The position numbers and the translations under genes are program-made. A stretch of DNA of 5,384 nucleotides from Sphingomonas sp. (GTDB taxonomy: Bacteria > Pseudomonadota > Alphaproteobacteria > Sphingomonadales > Sphingomonadaceae), in assembly GCA_013812805.1 (NCBI GenBank), contig JACCSV010000263.1, positions 1-5,384 on the forward strand, written 5' to 3'. Every line of letters begins with the position of its first letter. The first letter of the stretch is position 1. Below the pieces are notes generated by a model that was not told the origin of the DNA, did no database searches, and worked only from the letters and a program-made list of their open reading frames with translations. This document shows positions 1-4,820 of this stretch, piece after piece.

Positions 1-128
1 GCGTAGAAACCGGCGACTTCGTACGCGGCGCCCATGCTTGAAGCCGCTGCAGCCTGGGCGCGGGCCTCGCTCGCCGGCAACGCAAATGGCGCCGCTGCAA
101 TCAATGCTGCTGCAACGGCGCCATTCAA
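1..128 (-). CDS. N-terminal fragment of a probable exported protein (cut by window edge)
   Basis: This minus-strand frame is open to the left edge and begins like a Sec signal peptide: a short polar start, an Ala/Leu/Ile-rich core (AVAAALIAAAPFAL) and an AxA-type cleavage site (SEARA-Q), followed by a stretch reading AAAASSMGAAYEVAGFY. Only about 43 residues are visible, so the family cannot be named. I chose the TTG at 128-126 because it lies just after the strong hairpin at 141-165, but no Shine-Dalgarno sequence precedes it. The alternative is the in-frame ATG at 176-174, which would give an Arg-rich extension (MRTRRTGPW) and place the hairpin inside the coding sequence. The gene follows the glycine-zipper lipoprotein gene on the same strand and may be co-transcribed with it. 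That it is a real gene is an inference from the signal peptide alone. Confidence 0.38.
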   Translation of the reverse strand, partial: MNGAVAAALIAAAPFALPASEARAQAAAASSMGAAYEVAGFY

Positions 129-140
129 TTGTGGAAGGCA

Positions 141-165
141 GCGCACCGGCCAAGGGCCGGTGCGC
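141..165 (-). terminator. Perfect 11-bp GC-rich hairpin, terminator-like
   Basis: The arms GCGCACCGGCC (141-151) and GGCCGGTGCGC (155-165) are perfectly complementary with a 3-base loop. The hairpin lies 36 bases past the stop of the lipoprotein gene, where a terminator would be expected. The minus-strand bases after it (TGCCTTCC) are not a clean T-run, so it may be an attenuating or mRNA-stabilising 3' hairpin and not a full intrinsic terminator. It would fall inside the left-edge gene if that gene started at 176. Confidence 0.55.
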
Positions 166-201
166 CTGGTACGCATACTCGTCACGTCAGGGTCACTCGC
201 G

Positions 202-750
202 TTAGCCGCGCTCGCCCGCACGCGGAGCCGAATAAACCGGGGCAGTCGTCGTCGCCGGGCCGCCCTGGTAATATTGGCCGTTGTACATGTAGCCGTCGAC
301 CTGGCCGTCGTTGTTGCTGTCGGTCCAGACCGCGCCGGCAAGACCGCCGACCGCAGCACCGATCACCGCGCCCTGAAGGATGCTGACGCCCGGGATAATC
401 GCCCCGGCGACCGCTCCGAGGCCGGCGCCGATGCCGGCACCGGTCGCAACGCGGCCCAGCGTCGGGTCATAGCCCTGTGGCGTGCCCGCGTAATATTGGC
501 CGTTCTGGGTGTAGCCGTCGACGTAACCGTCGTTGTTCTGGTCGGTCCACAGAGCGCCCGAAATGCCGCCGATCGCCGCGCCGGCAAGCGCGCCTTCGGC
601 AACGCTGACGCCCGGAATGACGGCGCCGATGGCGGCTCCGCCAAGCCCGCCGATGCCGGCGTTACGCGCCATGTTGGGGTTGGACGCGCAGGCGCCGAGC
701 GACACCGAACCGGCCAGCATGATGGCCATAATTGACTTTTTCACAGTCAT
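202..750 (-). CDS. Glycine-zipper outer-membrane lipoprotein with two EF-hand-like loops
   Basis: The protein has 182 residues. It opens with a lipoprotein signal peptide: Lys4-Lys5, a hydrophobic stretch, and the lipobox L18-G19-A20-C21. Cys21 would be lipidated, and Ala22 at +2 favours outer-membrane sorting. The mature part holds two copies (residues ~34-91 and ~108-165, offset 74) of a module: a Gly/Ala-rich glycine-zipper hairpin (AAIGAVIPGVS / VAGAIIPGVS), then W-TD-x-NNDG-x-VDGY, then NGQYY. The glycine part resembles the 17-kDa surface antigen/glycine-zipper 2TM lipoproteins of Proteobacteria. The acidic loop DxNxDGxVD fits the first nine positions of an EF-hand or dockerin-like loop but lacks the usual Glu at position 12 (Thr and Met here), so calcium binding is only possible. 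The tail is Thr/Pro-rich. I chose the ATG at 750 for its KK n-region and the GGGAG just upstream, although the spacing to the ATG is very short. An EcfG-type promoter lies upstream. The biochemical role is unknown; an envelope or stress role is inferred. Confidence 0.88.
   Translation of the reverse strand: MTVKKSIMAIMLAGSVSLGACASNPNMARNAGIGGLGGAAIGAVIPGVSVAEGALAGAAIGGISGALWTDQNNDGYVDGYTQNGQYYAGTPQGYDPTLGRVATGAGIGAGLGAVAGAIIPGVSILQGAVIGAAVGGLAGAVWTDSNNDGQVDGYMYNGQYYQGGPATTTAPVYSAPRAGERG
256..429 (-). repeat. Second copy of glycine-zipper/acidic-loop module
   Basis: This encodes residues ~108-165 of the lipoprotein and aligns without gaps to residues ~34-91 (offset 222 bases). Shared residues include IPGVS, W, TD, NNDG, VDGY and NGQYY. 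At DNA level the 14-mer TAATATTGGCCGTT occurs at 269-282 and again at 491-504. Confidence 0.8.
478..651 (-). repeat. First copy of glycine-zipper/acidic-loop module
   Basis: This encodes residues ~34-91 and is the partner of 256-429. The two copies have diverged in the glycine-rich half but keep the WTD-x-NNDG-x-VDGY core, which suggests an old internal duplication under selection on that core. Confidence 0.8.
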
Positions 751-779
751 TCTCCCGATTGTTGATTCTGCCGGACAAG

Positions 780-835
780 CCCCTGCCCCAGTCCCATGGC
801 GAAGTGCATGTCTCGGCTCGAAAACGAGGCAGGGG
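780..835 (-). other. Inverted repeats in the lipoprotein 5' leader
   Basis: CCCCTGCC (780-787) and GGCAGGGG (828-835) are perfectly complementary 8-base arms 40 bases apart. A small CTCG-AAAA-CGAG hairpin (817-828) lies at the inner edge of the right arm. If transcription starts about 7 bases after the -10 element at 823-826, the right arm is not transcribed, so the pair would act in DNA and not RNA. An 8-base pair at this spacing can occur by chance, so no function is claimed. Confidence 0.25.
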
Positions 836-847
836 TGATATCGTTCC
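823..847 (-). promoter_or_regulatory. EcfG-type (general stress response) promoter
   Basis: On the minus strand GGAAC (847-843) is followed after exactly 16 bases by CGTT (826-823). This is an exact match to the GGAAC-N16/17-CGTT consensus of EcfG/SigT general-stress sigma factors in Alphaproteobacteria. The expected start site near 816 would give a leader of about 65 bases before the lipoprotein ATG at 750. The same GGAAC-N16/17-CGTT pattern was not seen elsewhere in the window on a read-through by eye. Confidence 0.65.
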
Positions 848-875
848 GGCTTCGCGACAATGGCCGTTTTCTGTC

Positions 876-905
876 TTGGCGGGCACCGCCACGATCGCGT
901 ATTTG
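876..905 (+). promoter_or_regulatory. Possible sigma-70-like promoter of arsC-aat
   Basis: TTGGCG (876-881), an 18-base spacer and TATTTG (900-905) each match the -35/-10 consensus at about four of six positions. The predicted start would be near 912, only a few bases before the arsC ATG at 916. This would agree with the absence of a Shine-Dalgarno sequence there and imply a nearly leaderless mRNA. The match is weak. Confidence 0.28.
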
Positions 906-915
906 TCAGTTCGCG

Positions 916-1275
916 ATGACGGATTCTCGGAAAGCGACGATCTTCCACAACCCGATGTGCGGCACGTCGCGGAAAACGCTCGATATTCTCCGCGACGAGG
1001 GCTTCGACGTCGAGGTTCGCGAATATCTTCGCGATCCGCCCGGCCGAGCCGAGCTCGCGGCGATCTACGAGCGCGCCGGACTATCCCCGCGCCAGGGACT
1101 GCGCGCCAAGGAACCGCTGGCCGCCGAACTGGGTCTGACCGGCGATAACGTCGACGACGACGTGATCCTCGATGCGATGGTCGAGCACCCGATCCTGATC
1201 AACCGCCCGCTGGTCATCACCGCCAGGGGCGCGCGGCTGTGCCGGCCGCAAGGGACGGTGCGCGAAATCCTCTAG
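916..1275 (+). CDS. arsC: Glutaredoxin-type arsenate reductase (ArsC family)
   Basis: The protein has 119 residues and a thioredoxin-like ArsC fold. ArsC enzymes reduce arsenate to arsenite in the cytoplasm using glutathione and glutaredoxin. The active-site motif H11-N-P-M-C15-G-T-S-R is present. The three arginines that bind arsenate in the R773 enzyme (R60, R94, R107) correspond at a constant +3 offset to R63 (GLRAKEP), R97 (HPILINRP) and R110 (RLCRP). The length matches the short chromosomal ArsC/YfgD-type proteins and not the ~141-residue plasmid form. I chose the ATG at 916 because homology starts within a few residues; a longer frame from 796 adds an unrelated leader. No arsR, arsB or acr3 gene is visible, so the true substrate may be something other than arsenate. 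The gene ends 17 bases before aat on the same strand, which suggests co-transcription. Confidence 0.93.
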   Translation: MTDSRKATIFHNPMCGTSRKTLDILRDEGFDVEVREYLRDPPGRAELAAIYERAGLSPRQGLRAKEPLAAELGLTGDNVDDDVILDAMVEHPILINRPLVITARGARLCRPQGTVREIL

Positions 1276-1292
1276 CGCTGTACGATCGCCGG

Positions 1293-2033
1293 ATGACGAC
1301 CCTCGACCCGCGCCTTTTGCTCCAGGGCTATGCGATGGGCATCTTTCCGATGGCCGAGAGCCGCGACGCGCCGGAATTGTTCTGGGTCGAGCCGCGGGAA
1401 CGCGCGATCATCCCGCTCGACGGCTTCCATCTGTCGCGCTCGCTTGCCCGGACCCTTCGCTCGGAGCGCTTCACCGTCACTCTCGACCAGGATTTCGCCG
1501 GGGTCATCGCCGCTTGCGCCGACCGGCCGGAGACCTGGATCAATGCCGACATCGAACGCGCGATGCTCGCCCTTTACGGCCTCGGCCACGCCCATTCGGT
1601 CGAGGTGTGGAGCGGGGCCGACCTGGTTGGCGGCATTTACGGGGTCAAGCTCGGCCGCGCCTTCTTCGGCGAAAGCATGTTCAGCCGCCGCACCGACGCC
1701 TCCAAGGTCGCGCTCGCCTGGCTGGTCGCCCGCCTCAGGGCCGGCGGCTATACGTTGCTCGACTGCCAGTTCCTCACCGATCACCTCGCGTCGCTTGGGG
1801 CGGTGGCGATGCCTCGCGACGATTATGTGGCGTTGTTGACCGCGGCGCTCGGCGGCGGCGGTGATGGCGCGGCAGCCGCCGGCGGGCGTGGCCGTGACCG
1901 GGTCGAAGCTCTCGGCGGAGCCGCGCCCGAATTCCTCGCGCTCGACCGGTTGCTCGAAGCTTCGTCCGGTGACTCCGGCACCATTACCCCGCCCGGAAAG
2001 CTCATCGCGCAGCTCTTGGGCCAGACGTCGTAG
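1293..2033 (+). CDS. aat: Leucyl/phenylalanyl-tRNA-protein transferase
   Basis: The protein has 246 residues. Aat moves Leu or Phe from aminoacyl-tRNA onto the N-terminus of proteins that begin with Arg or Lys, marking them for ClpS/ClpAP degradation in the cytoplasm (N-degron pathway). Family motifs are clear: GYAMGIFPM (12-20), W31-VEPRERAII, the FHLSRS segment (45-50), TWI (81-83), GHAHSVEVW (98-106), LVGGIYGV (111-118), FFGESMFSR-x-x-x-ASKVAL (124-141) and DCQFLTDHLASLGA (157-170). After residue ~185 comes a Gly/Ala-rich linker and a conserved-looking tail (FLALDRLL, then PPGKLIAQLLGQTS), which makes it slightly longer than the 234-residue E. coli enzyme. I chose the ATG at 1293; a start at 1239 would overlap arsC and add 18 residues without homology. 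The last 211 bases overlap the DUF2155 gene on the other strand. Confidence 0.96.
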   Translation: MTTLDPRLLLQGYAMGIFPMAESRDAPELFWVEPRERAIIPLDGFHLSRSLARTLRSERFTVTLDQDFAGVIAACADRPETWINADIERAMLALYGLGHAHSVEVWSGADLVGGIYGVKLGRAFFGESMFSRRTDASKVALAWLVARLRAGGYTLLDCQFLTDHLASLGAVAMPRDDYVALLTAALGGGGDGAAAAGGRGRDRVEALGGAAPEFLALDRLLEASSGDSGTITPPGKLIAQLLGQTS

Positions 2034-2443
2034 ACGGGGTGCTCGACGACGTTGAGCGACGGCGTTTCCTTGTAGAGCCACCCCGAAAACACCCGCGCCC
2101 ATTGTTCGTCCGGCCGCTGCACGTCGAGCTGGACGAAGGCGCCGGTCAGCTTCTCATTCTCCCACGGCGCCGCCGTCTCGCAGGCGCGCAAGCGGACGAT
2201 CGCGTCCTTGACCCGAACCGACTGACCCGGCTTCATCCTCAGGTTGCGGACGATTCCATTGCGCTTGTTGAGCAGCCCCAGCACCGCCACCCGCTCGGCC
2301 ATCGGCGTTACTCCGGCGGCGGGACCGGTCTGGCCGCGCTGCGGCTGCTGGGCCTGGGGACGTCGCTGCTGCTGCTCGGCAGGCTGGTCGCGATCGCACC
2401 CGGCAAGCGCCAGCGCCGCCGCCATGACCAGGGCCGGGCGCAT
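1823..2443 (-). CDS. DUF2155 domain lipoprotein
   Basis: The protein has 206 residues. A lipoprotein signal (MRPALVMAAALALAGC, lipobox ending at Cys16) is followed by a Gln/Pro-rich linker (18-45) and a DUF2155 domain (~47-150). Characteristic pieces are MAERVAVLGLLNKRNG, MKPGQSVRV, RLRACETAAPWE, GAFVQLDV, VFSGWLYKETPSLNVVEHPVYDVW and KSCAMSFP. The molecular function of DUF2155 is not known; it is common in Alphaproteobacteria next to the NDUFA12 homologue. The ATG at 2443 lies 2 bases after the NDUFA12 stop, with GGAA in the end of that gene as a weak ribosome site, so translation is probably coupled. The family usually ends soon after SFP. Here the frame continues about 55 more residues as a Ser/Pro/Arg/Ala-rich tail lying antisense to aat, which may be a real disordered tail or the result of a lost stop. 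Confidence 0.88.
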   Translation of the reverse strand: MRPALVMAAALALAGCDRDQPAEQQQRRPQAQQPQRGQTGPAAGVTPMAERVAVLGLLNKRNGIVRNLRMKPGQSVRVKDAIVRLRACETAAPWENEKLTGAFVQLDVQRPDEQWARVFSGWLYKETPSLNVVEHPVYDVWPKSCAMSFPGGVMVPESPDEASSNRSSARNSGAAPPRASTRSRPRPPAAAAPSPPPPSAAVNNAT

Positions 2444-2445
2444 GC

Positions 2446-2829
2446 TTATTCCGGGGTCCAGGGCAAATAGTCGCCGGTCGCCGCCGGACGCACCTTGCCG
2501 CTGCCGAGCGCTCCGTCGGGCCGGAACGCGGCCATGGTCCCGGTGAGGTTGGCCTCGGCCGTCTTCTCGAACGCCCGCCGCGCCGGCAGCGCCTTGTCGG
2601 GAAGGTCGGCGATCGTGCCCTTGAGCCACATCTGCCATTCGGGCGGGACCCGGCTGCCGTCGTTGGCGCCTTCGTAGATCACCCAGCGCCGGGCGGAGTC
2701 CTTCTTGTGTTCGTAATAGATGTTGCCGGAATCGTCGCGGCCGACTTCGCGCCCGCGGCGCGAGGTGAACAGTTTGGTTCCCCACGTCGCACCGTTCCAC
2801 CAGGTGAAGGTTCTCGACCAAAATCCCAT
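2446..2829 (-). CDS. NDUFA12-family NADH:ubiquinone oxidoreductase accessory subunit
   Basis: The protein has 127 residues and is homologous to the mitochondrial complex I accessory subunit NDUFA12 (B17.2). Alphaproteobacterial versions are associated with respiratory complex I on the cytoplasmic face. Visible family features are the N-terminal TWWNGATWGTKLFT (9-22), VGRDDSGNIYYE (29-40), RRWVIYEG (47-54), VPPEWQMWLKGT (61-72), a central Pro/Ala-rich segment and the C-terminal YLPWTPE. The length is normal for bacterial homologues. The ATG at 2829 is placed directly before the first conserved residues; the bases upstream (GCGGCG) give no clear Shine-Dalgarno. The gene is first of a two-gene unit with the DUF2155 lipoprotein, and the nuo genes are not in the window. 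Confidence 0.93.
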   Translation of the reverse strand: MGFWSRTFTWWNGATWGTKLFTSRRGREVGRDDSGNIYYEHKKDSARRWVIYEGANDGSRVPPEWQMWLKGTIADLPDKALPARRAFEKTAEANLTGTMAAFRPDGALGSGKVRPAATGDYLPWTPE

Positions 2830-2882
2830 CGCCGCGCATTGCCGCTTCGATCGGTGGAGTGCAAGCCGCAGCCAAAGGCCAA

Positions 2883-2902
2883 GGCTGGTGGAGGGGCCAG
2901 CC
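2883..2902 (-). terminator. Possible hairpin terminator after the RTX gene
   Basis: GGCTGG (2883-2888) and CCAGCC (2897-2902) can form a 6-bp stem with an 8-base loop, 45 bases past the RTX stop. On the minus strand the stem is followed by TTGGCCTTT, a weak T-rich tail. It lies in the 118-base gap before the NDUFA12 gene, where separation of the two transcripts would be expected. Confidence 0.35.
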
Positions 2903-2947
2903 GCCGAAACGACGTGCCCCTCCCCTGCATCTATCAGCCAGCGCTTT

Positions 2948-4615
2948 TCAAAGTCCGAAGAAGTCAGCGTTGGTGAGCGCGGCGCCCGCGGTGACTTGCG
3001 CGAACAACACCGATGCGCCAGCGCCGCTGCCGTCGGCGTCGTAAAAGATGTTGCCGGTCGCCGAATCGTAGATGATGCGGTCGTCGGCATCGGCTGCCGC
3101 CGTGCCCGAGTGGAAAGCTCCGACTGCAAGCTCGCCGGGGCCGACGGCGCCGAACACCGCCATGTCGAGATAGATCGTATCGTCGGGCACGGCGAAGTCG
3201 AGGATCTGGTCGACATTCGTTTTCGAGTGGGGCTCGGTGTCGAAGATAAACCCGTCGGCGCCTGCACCGCCGATAAGCCGGTCGTTGCCAAGACCGCCGT
3301 AAATAGTGTCGTCACCGTCGCCGCCGGATACTTTGTCCCTGCCGCCTTCGCCGCGAAGGGTGTTTGCTGCGCCGTTACCGACGATCCCGTTGTTGAGCGC
3401 GTTGCCGGTCCCGTTGGCAGCGGATCCGGTCAGGACGAGCCGGTCGACATCGTCACCCAGCGTGTAGCTCACCGAGGATTTGACCAAATCGTTACCCTGC
3501 CCGGGAAGCTCGTTGACGATGTCGCCAATGTCATCGACGAAATAGGTATCGTTGCCGATGCCACCGACCATGGTGTCGGCGCTGGCGCCACCATTTAACG
3601 TGTCGTTCCCGTCACCGCCGGTCAGTGTGTTGGCGGCGCTGTTGCCGACGATCACGTTTGCAGATGCGTTGCCGGTTCCGTCGATCGCGCTGGAGCCGGT
3701 CAGCGTCAGCCGCTCGACATTCTCGGTCAGCGTATAAGTGATGCTGGACTCGACGCGATCGGCGGTGCCTTCGTTGAGGAGCTCGATGACGACGTCGCCG
3801 GCGTCGTCGACATAATAGGTATCCTTGCCGGTGCCGCCGGTCATCGTGTCGGCGCCGGTGCCGCCGCGCAGGCGATCCGCGCCCGCGCCGCCGACAAGCG
3901 TGTCGTCGCCGCCGCGGCCGGACAGCCAGTTGTTCGACGCATTGCCGGTGATTGTGTCGGCGAATTCGGAGCCCGAGACATCCTCGATGCTCGACAGCGT
4001 ATCGATGCCGGCCCCGACGGTATCCTGCGGAGTTGCCAGCGACAGATCGACGGTCACCCCGGCAGCGGCCAGGGTGTAGACCGCACCGTCAACACCGGCG
4101 CCGCCGTTCAGCGTATCGTCGCCTTCGCGTCCGTCGAGCTTGTCGTTGCCGTCGCCGCCGTTGAGGGTGTCGTTGCCGCCGCCGCCGACGATATAATCGT
4201 CGCCGCCATACCCGTTGAAGGTCTCGTCAGCGCTTGAGCCGCTGAGAAAGTCATCGCCCGGCGTGCCTTCGGTGCTGTAGACGTTCAGTTGGTAAGTTCC
4301 GGTGACCAGACCCGCAAACCCGCCGACGTCGACATAGTAAGTGCCCGCGGCGGTAGCGGTGAACTCGATCTGCGAATTCAAACCGGCGAAGTCATCGTTG
4401 AAGGCGACCTCGGTGCCACTCGCATCGCGCAGACGTAGAACCGGGTTCGCCAGCGGCGCGTCGCCGGTACCCGCAAGCGTGATGATGACGGTCTGGCCGG
4501 CACCGAGTTCCAGTCGAACCCAATCACGATCGCCCGTGACCTCGAGCGAATCGATCAAAGTGCTGCCTACGTAGAGTTCGGTCGTGGTCGTGCTGTCGCC
4601 TGGAATGTCAGCCAT
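2948..4615 (-). CDS. Secreted RTX calcium-binding protein with PPC-like N-terminal domain
   Basis: The protein has 555 residues and is predicted to leave the cell by type I secretion. There is no N-terminal signal peptide. Residues ~14-114 resemble a PPC (bacterial pre-peptidase C-terminal) beta-sandwich (TGDRDWVRLELGAGQ, GTYYVDVGGF, GTYQLNVYS). Residues ~119-172, ~220-265, ~330-355 and ~420-455 carry RTX nonapeptides of the GGxGxDxLx type, which fold as a calcium-loaded beta-roll. Two ~90-residue modules (257-338, 348-427) contain TYYVDD-x-GD, a YTL strand, RLxLTG and a GTGN/NTL ladder. The end (~453-555) is a typical C-terminal export region: FIFDTE, TNVDQILDF, DDTIYLD, RIIYDSATG, FYDADGSGAG and LTNADFFGL. 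No protease, lipase or nuclease motif is seen, so an adhesive or surface-layer/matrix role is the best inference. I chose the ATG at 4615 because GGGGGA lies 8 bases upstream; the frame extends to an ATG at 4687 that has no ribosome site. Confidence 0.92.
   Translation of the reverse strand: MADIPGDSTTTTELYVGSTLIDSLEVTGDRDWVRLELGAGQTVIITLAGTGDAPLANPVLRLRDASGTEVAFNDDFAGLNSQIEFTATAAGTYYVDVGGFAGLVTGTYQLNVYSTEGTPGDDFLSGSSADETFNGYGGDDYIVGGGGNDTLNGGDGNDKLDGREGDDTLNGGAGVDGAVYTLAAAGVTVDLSLATPQDTVGAGIDTLSSIEDVSGSEFADTITGNASNNWLSGRGGDDTLVGGAGADRLRGGTGADTMTGGTGKDTYYVDDAGDVVIELLNEGTADRVESSITYTLTENVERLTLTGSSAIDGTGNASANVIVGNSAANTLTGGDGNDTLNGGASADTMVGGIGNDTYFVDDIGDIVNELPGQGNDLVKSSVSYTLGDDVDRLVLTGSAANGTGNALNNGIVGNGAANTLRGEGGRDKVSGGDGDDTIYGGLGNDRLIGGAGADGFIFDTEPHSKTNVDQILDFAVPDDTIYLDMAVFGAVGPGELAVGAFHSGTAAADADDRIIYDSATGNIFYDADGSGAGASVLFAQVTAGAALTNADFFGL
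3335..3574 (-). repeat. Second copy of ~90-residue RTX-associated module
   Basis: This encodes residues ~348-427 (TMVGGIGNDTYFVDD through ANTLRGEGG). It aligns to the module at 3602-3847 with an offset of 90-91 residues and one deleted residue after the ExL segment. Shared pieces are DTY-x-VDD-x-GD-x-V, SS-x-x-YTL, RL-x-LTGS, GTGNA and IVGN-x-AANTL. Confidence 0.8.
3602..3847 (-). repeat. First copy of ~90-residue RTX-associated module
   Basis: This encodes residues ~257-338 (TMTGGTGKDTYYVDD through ANTLTGGDGN) and is the partner of 3335-3574. This module type is common in RTX proteins of Alphaproteobacteria and is often present in varying copy number. Confidence 0.8.
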
Positions 4616-4623
4616 TGCTTTGG

Positions 4624-4629
4624 TCCCCC
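4624..4629 (-). promoter_or_regulatory. Ribosome binding site deciding the RTX start
   Basis: The minus strand reads GGGGGA, then 8 bases, then the ATG at 4615. This is the only good purine-rich site near any candidate start of this frame; the ATG at 4687 is preceded by CGCTGCGCGCA. Confidence 0.65.
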
Positions 4630-4756
4630 ATGCTCGGACGACTTCAGAAAACCTGAAGCCCATCGAGCGGGGCTGCTGTCCGCTCATTGCGCGCAGCGGT
4701 CAATAGGCTAGCTAATTGAAATTAAACCCGTTTTAGGCTTTTCACTAACCAATTCG

Positions 4757-4820
4757 GACCTTTGAGCTGCGGGGATCGGTAGCGGAGTTTCGGTAACCGA
4801 ACGGTTAACGTGCAAAGGTC
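4757..4820. promoter_or_regulatory. Nested inverted repeats upstream of the RTX gene (possible operator)
   Basis: The outer arms GACCTTTG (4757-4764) and CAAAGGTC (4813-4820) are perfect 8-base complements. Inside them TAACCG-AA-CGGTTA (4794-4807) is a compact dyad of the form bound by dimeric regulators. Both lie just upstream of the AT-rich putative promoter region. A chance origin cannot be excluded and no known regulator motif was recognised. Confidence 0.3.

Noticed and set aside
34..735. Long plus-strand open frame of 233 residues
   Set aside because: It lies opposite the lipoprotein gene, is Ala/Arg-rich without family features, and the minus-strand frame has a clear lipobox and repeated motif.
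796..915. Longer start for arsC
   Set aside because: The added 40 residues have no ArsC homology; the family N-terminus begins a few residues before the HNPMCGTSR motif.
751..948. N-terminal extension of the lipoprotein frame to an ATG at 948
   Set aside because: It would place 66 unrelated residues before a clear lipoprotein signal peptide and would cover the EcfG-type promoter.
1239..1292. Longer start for aat overlapping arsC
   Set aside because: The 18 extra residues lie within the coded end of arsC and do not resemble the Aat N-terminus, which is matched from 1293.
1272..2102. 276-residue minus-strand frame opposite aat
   Set aside because: Its composition is that of an antisense shadow of a GC-rich gene, and aat is unmistakable on the plus strand.
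2720..3598. 292-residue plus-strand frame across the NDUFA12/RTX region
   Set aside because: It spans the end of one real minus-strand gene and the start of another; its Val/Ala/Asp repeats mirror the RTX repeats on the other strand.
3300..4260. Repetitive short GC-rich periodicity that might suggest a tandem-repeat or CRISPR-like array
   Set aside because: The 27-base-like rhythm is explained by RTX nonapeptide codons (GGxGxDxLx); there are no conserved direct repeats with unique spacers.
2948..4615. RTX protein as a serralysin-type protease or RTX toxin
   Set aside because: No HExxH zinc motif, lipase GxSxG serine motif or toxin hydrophobic domain is visible; only the C-terminal beta-roll/export part is shared.
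4616..4687. 24-residue N-terminal extension of the RTX protein
   Set aside because: No ribosome site precedes the ATG at 4687, while GGGGGA at good spacing precedes the ATG at 4615; RTX type I substrates need no such leader.
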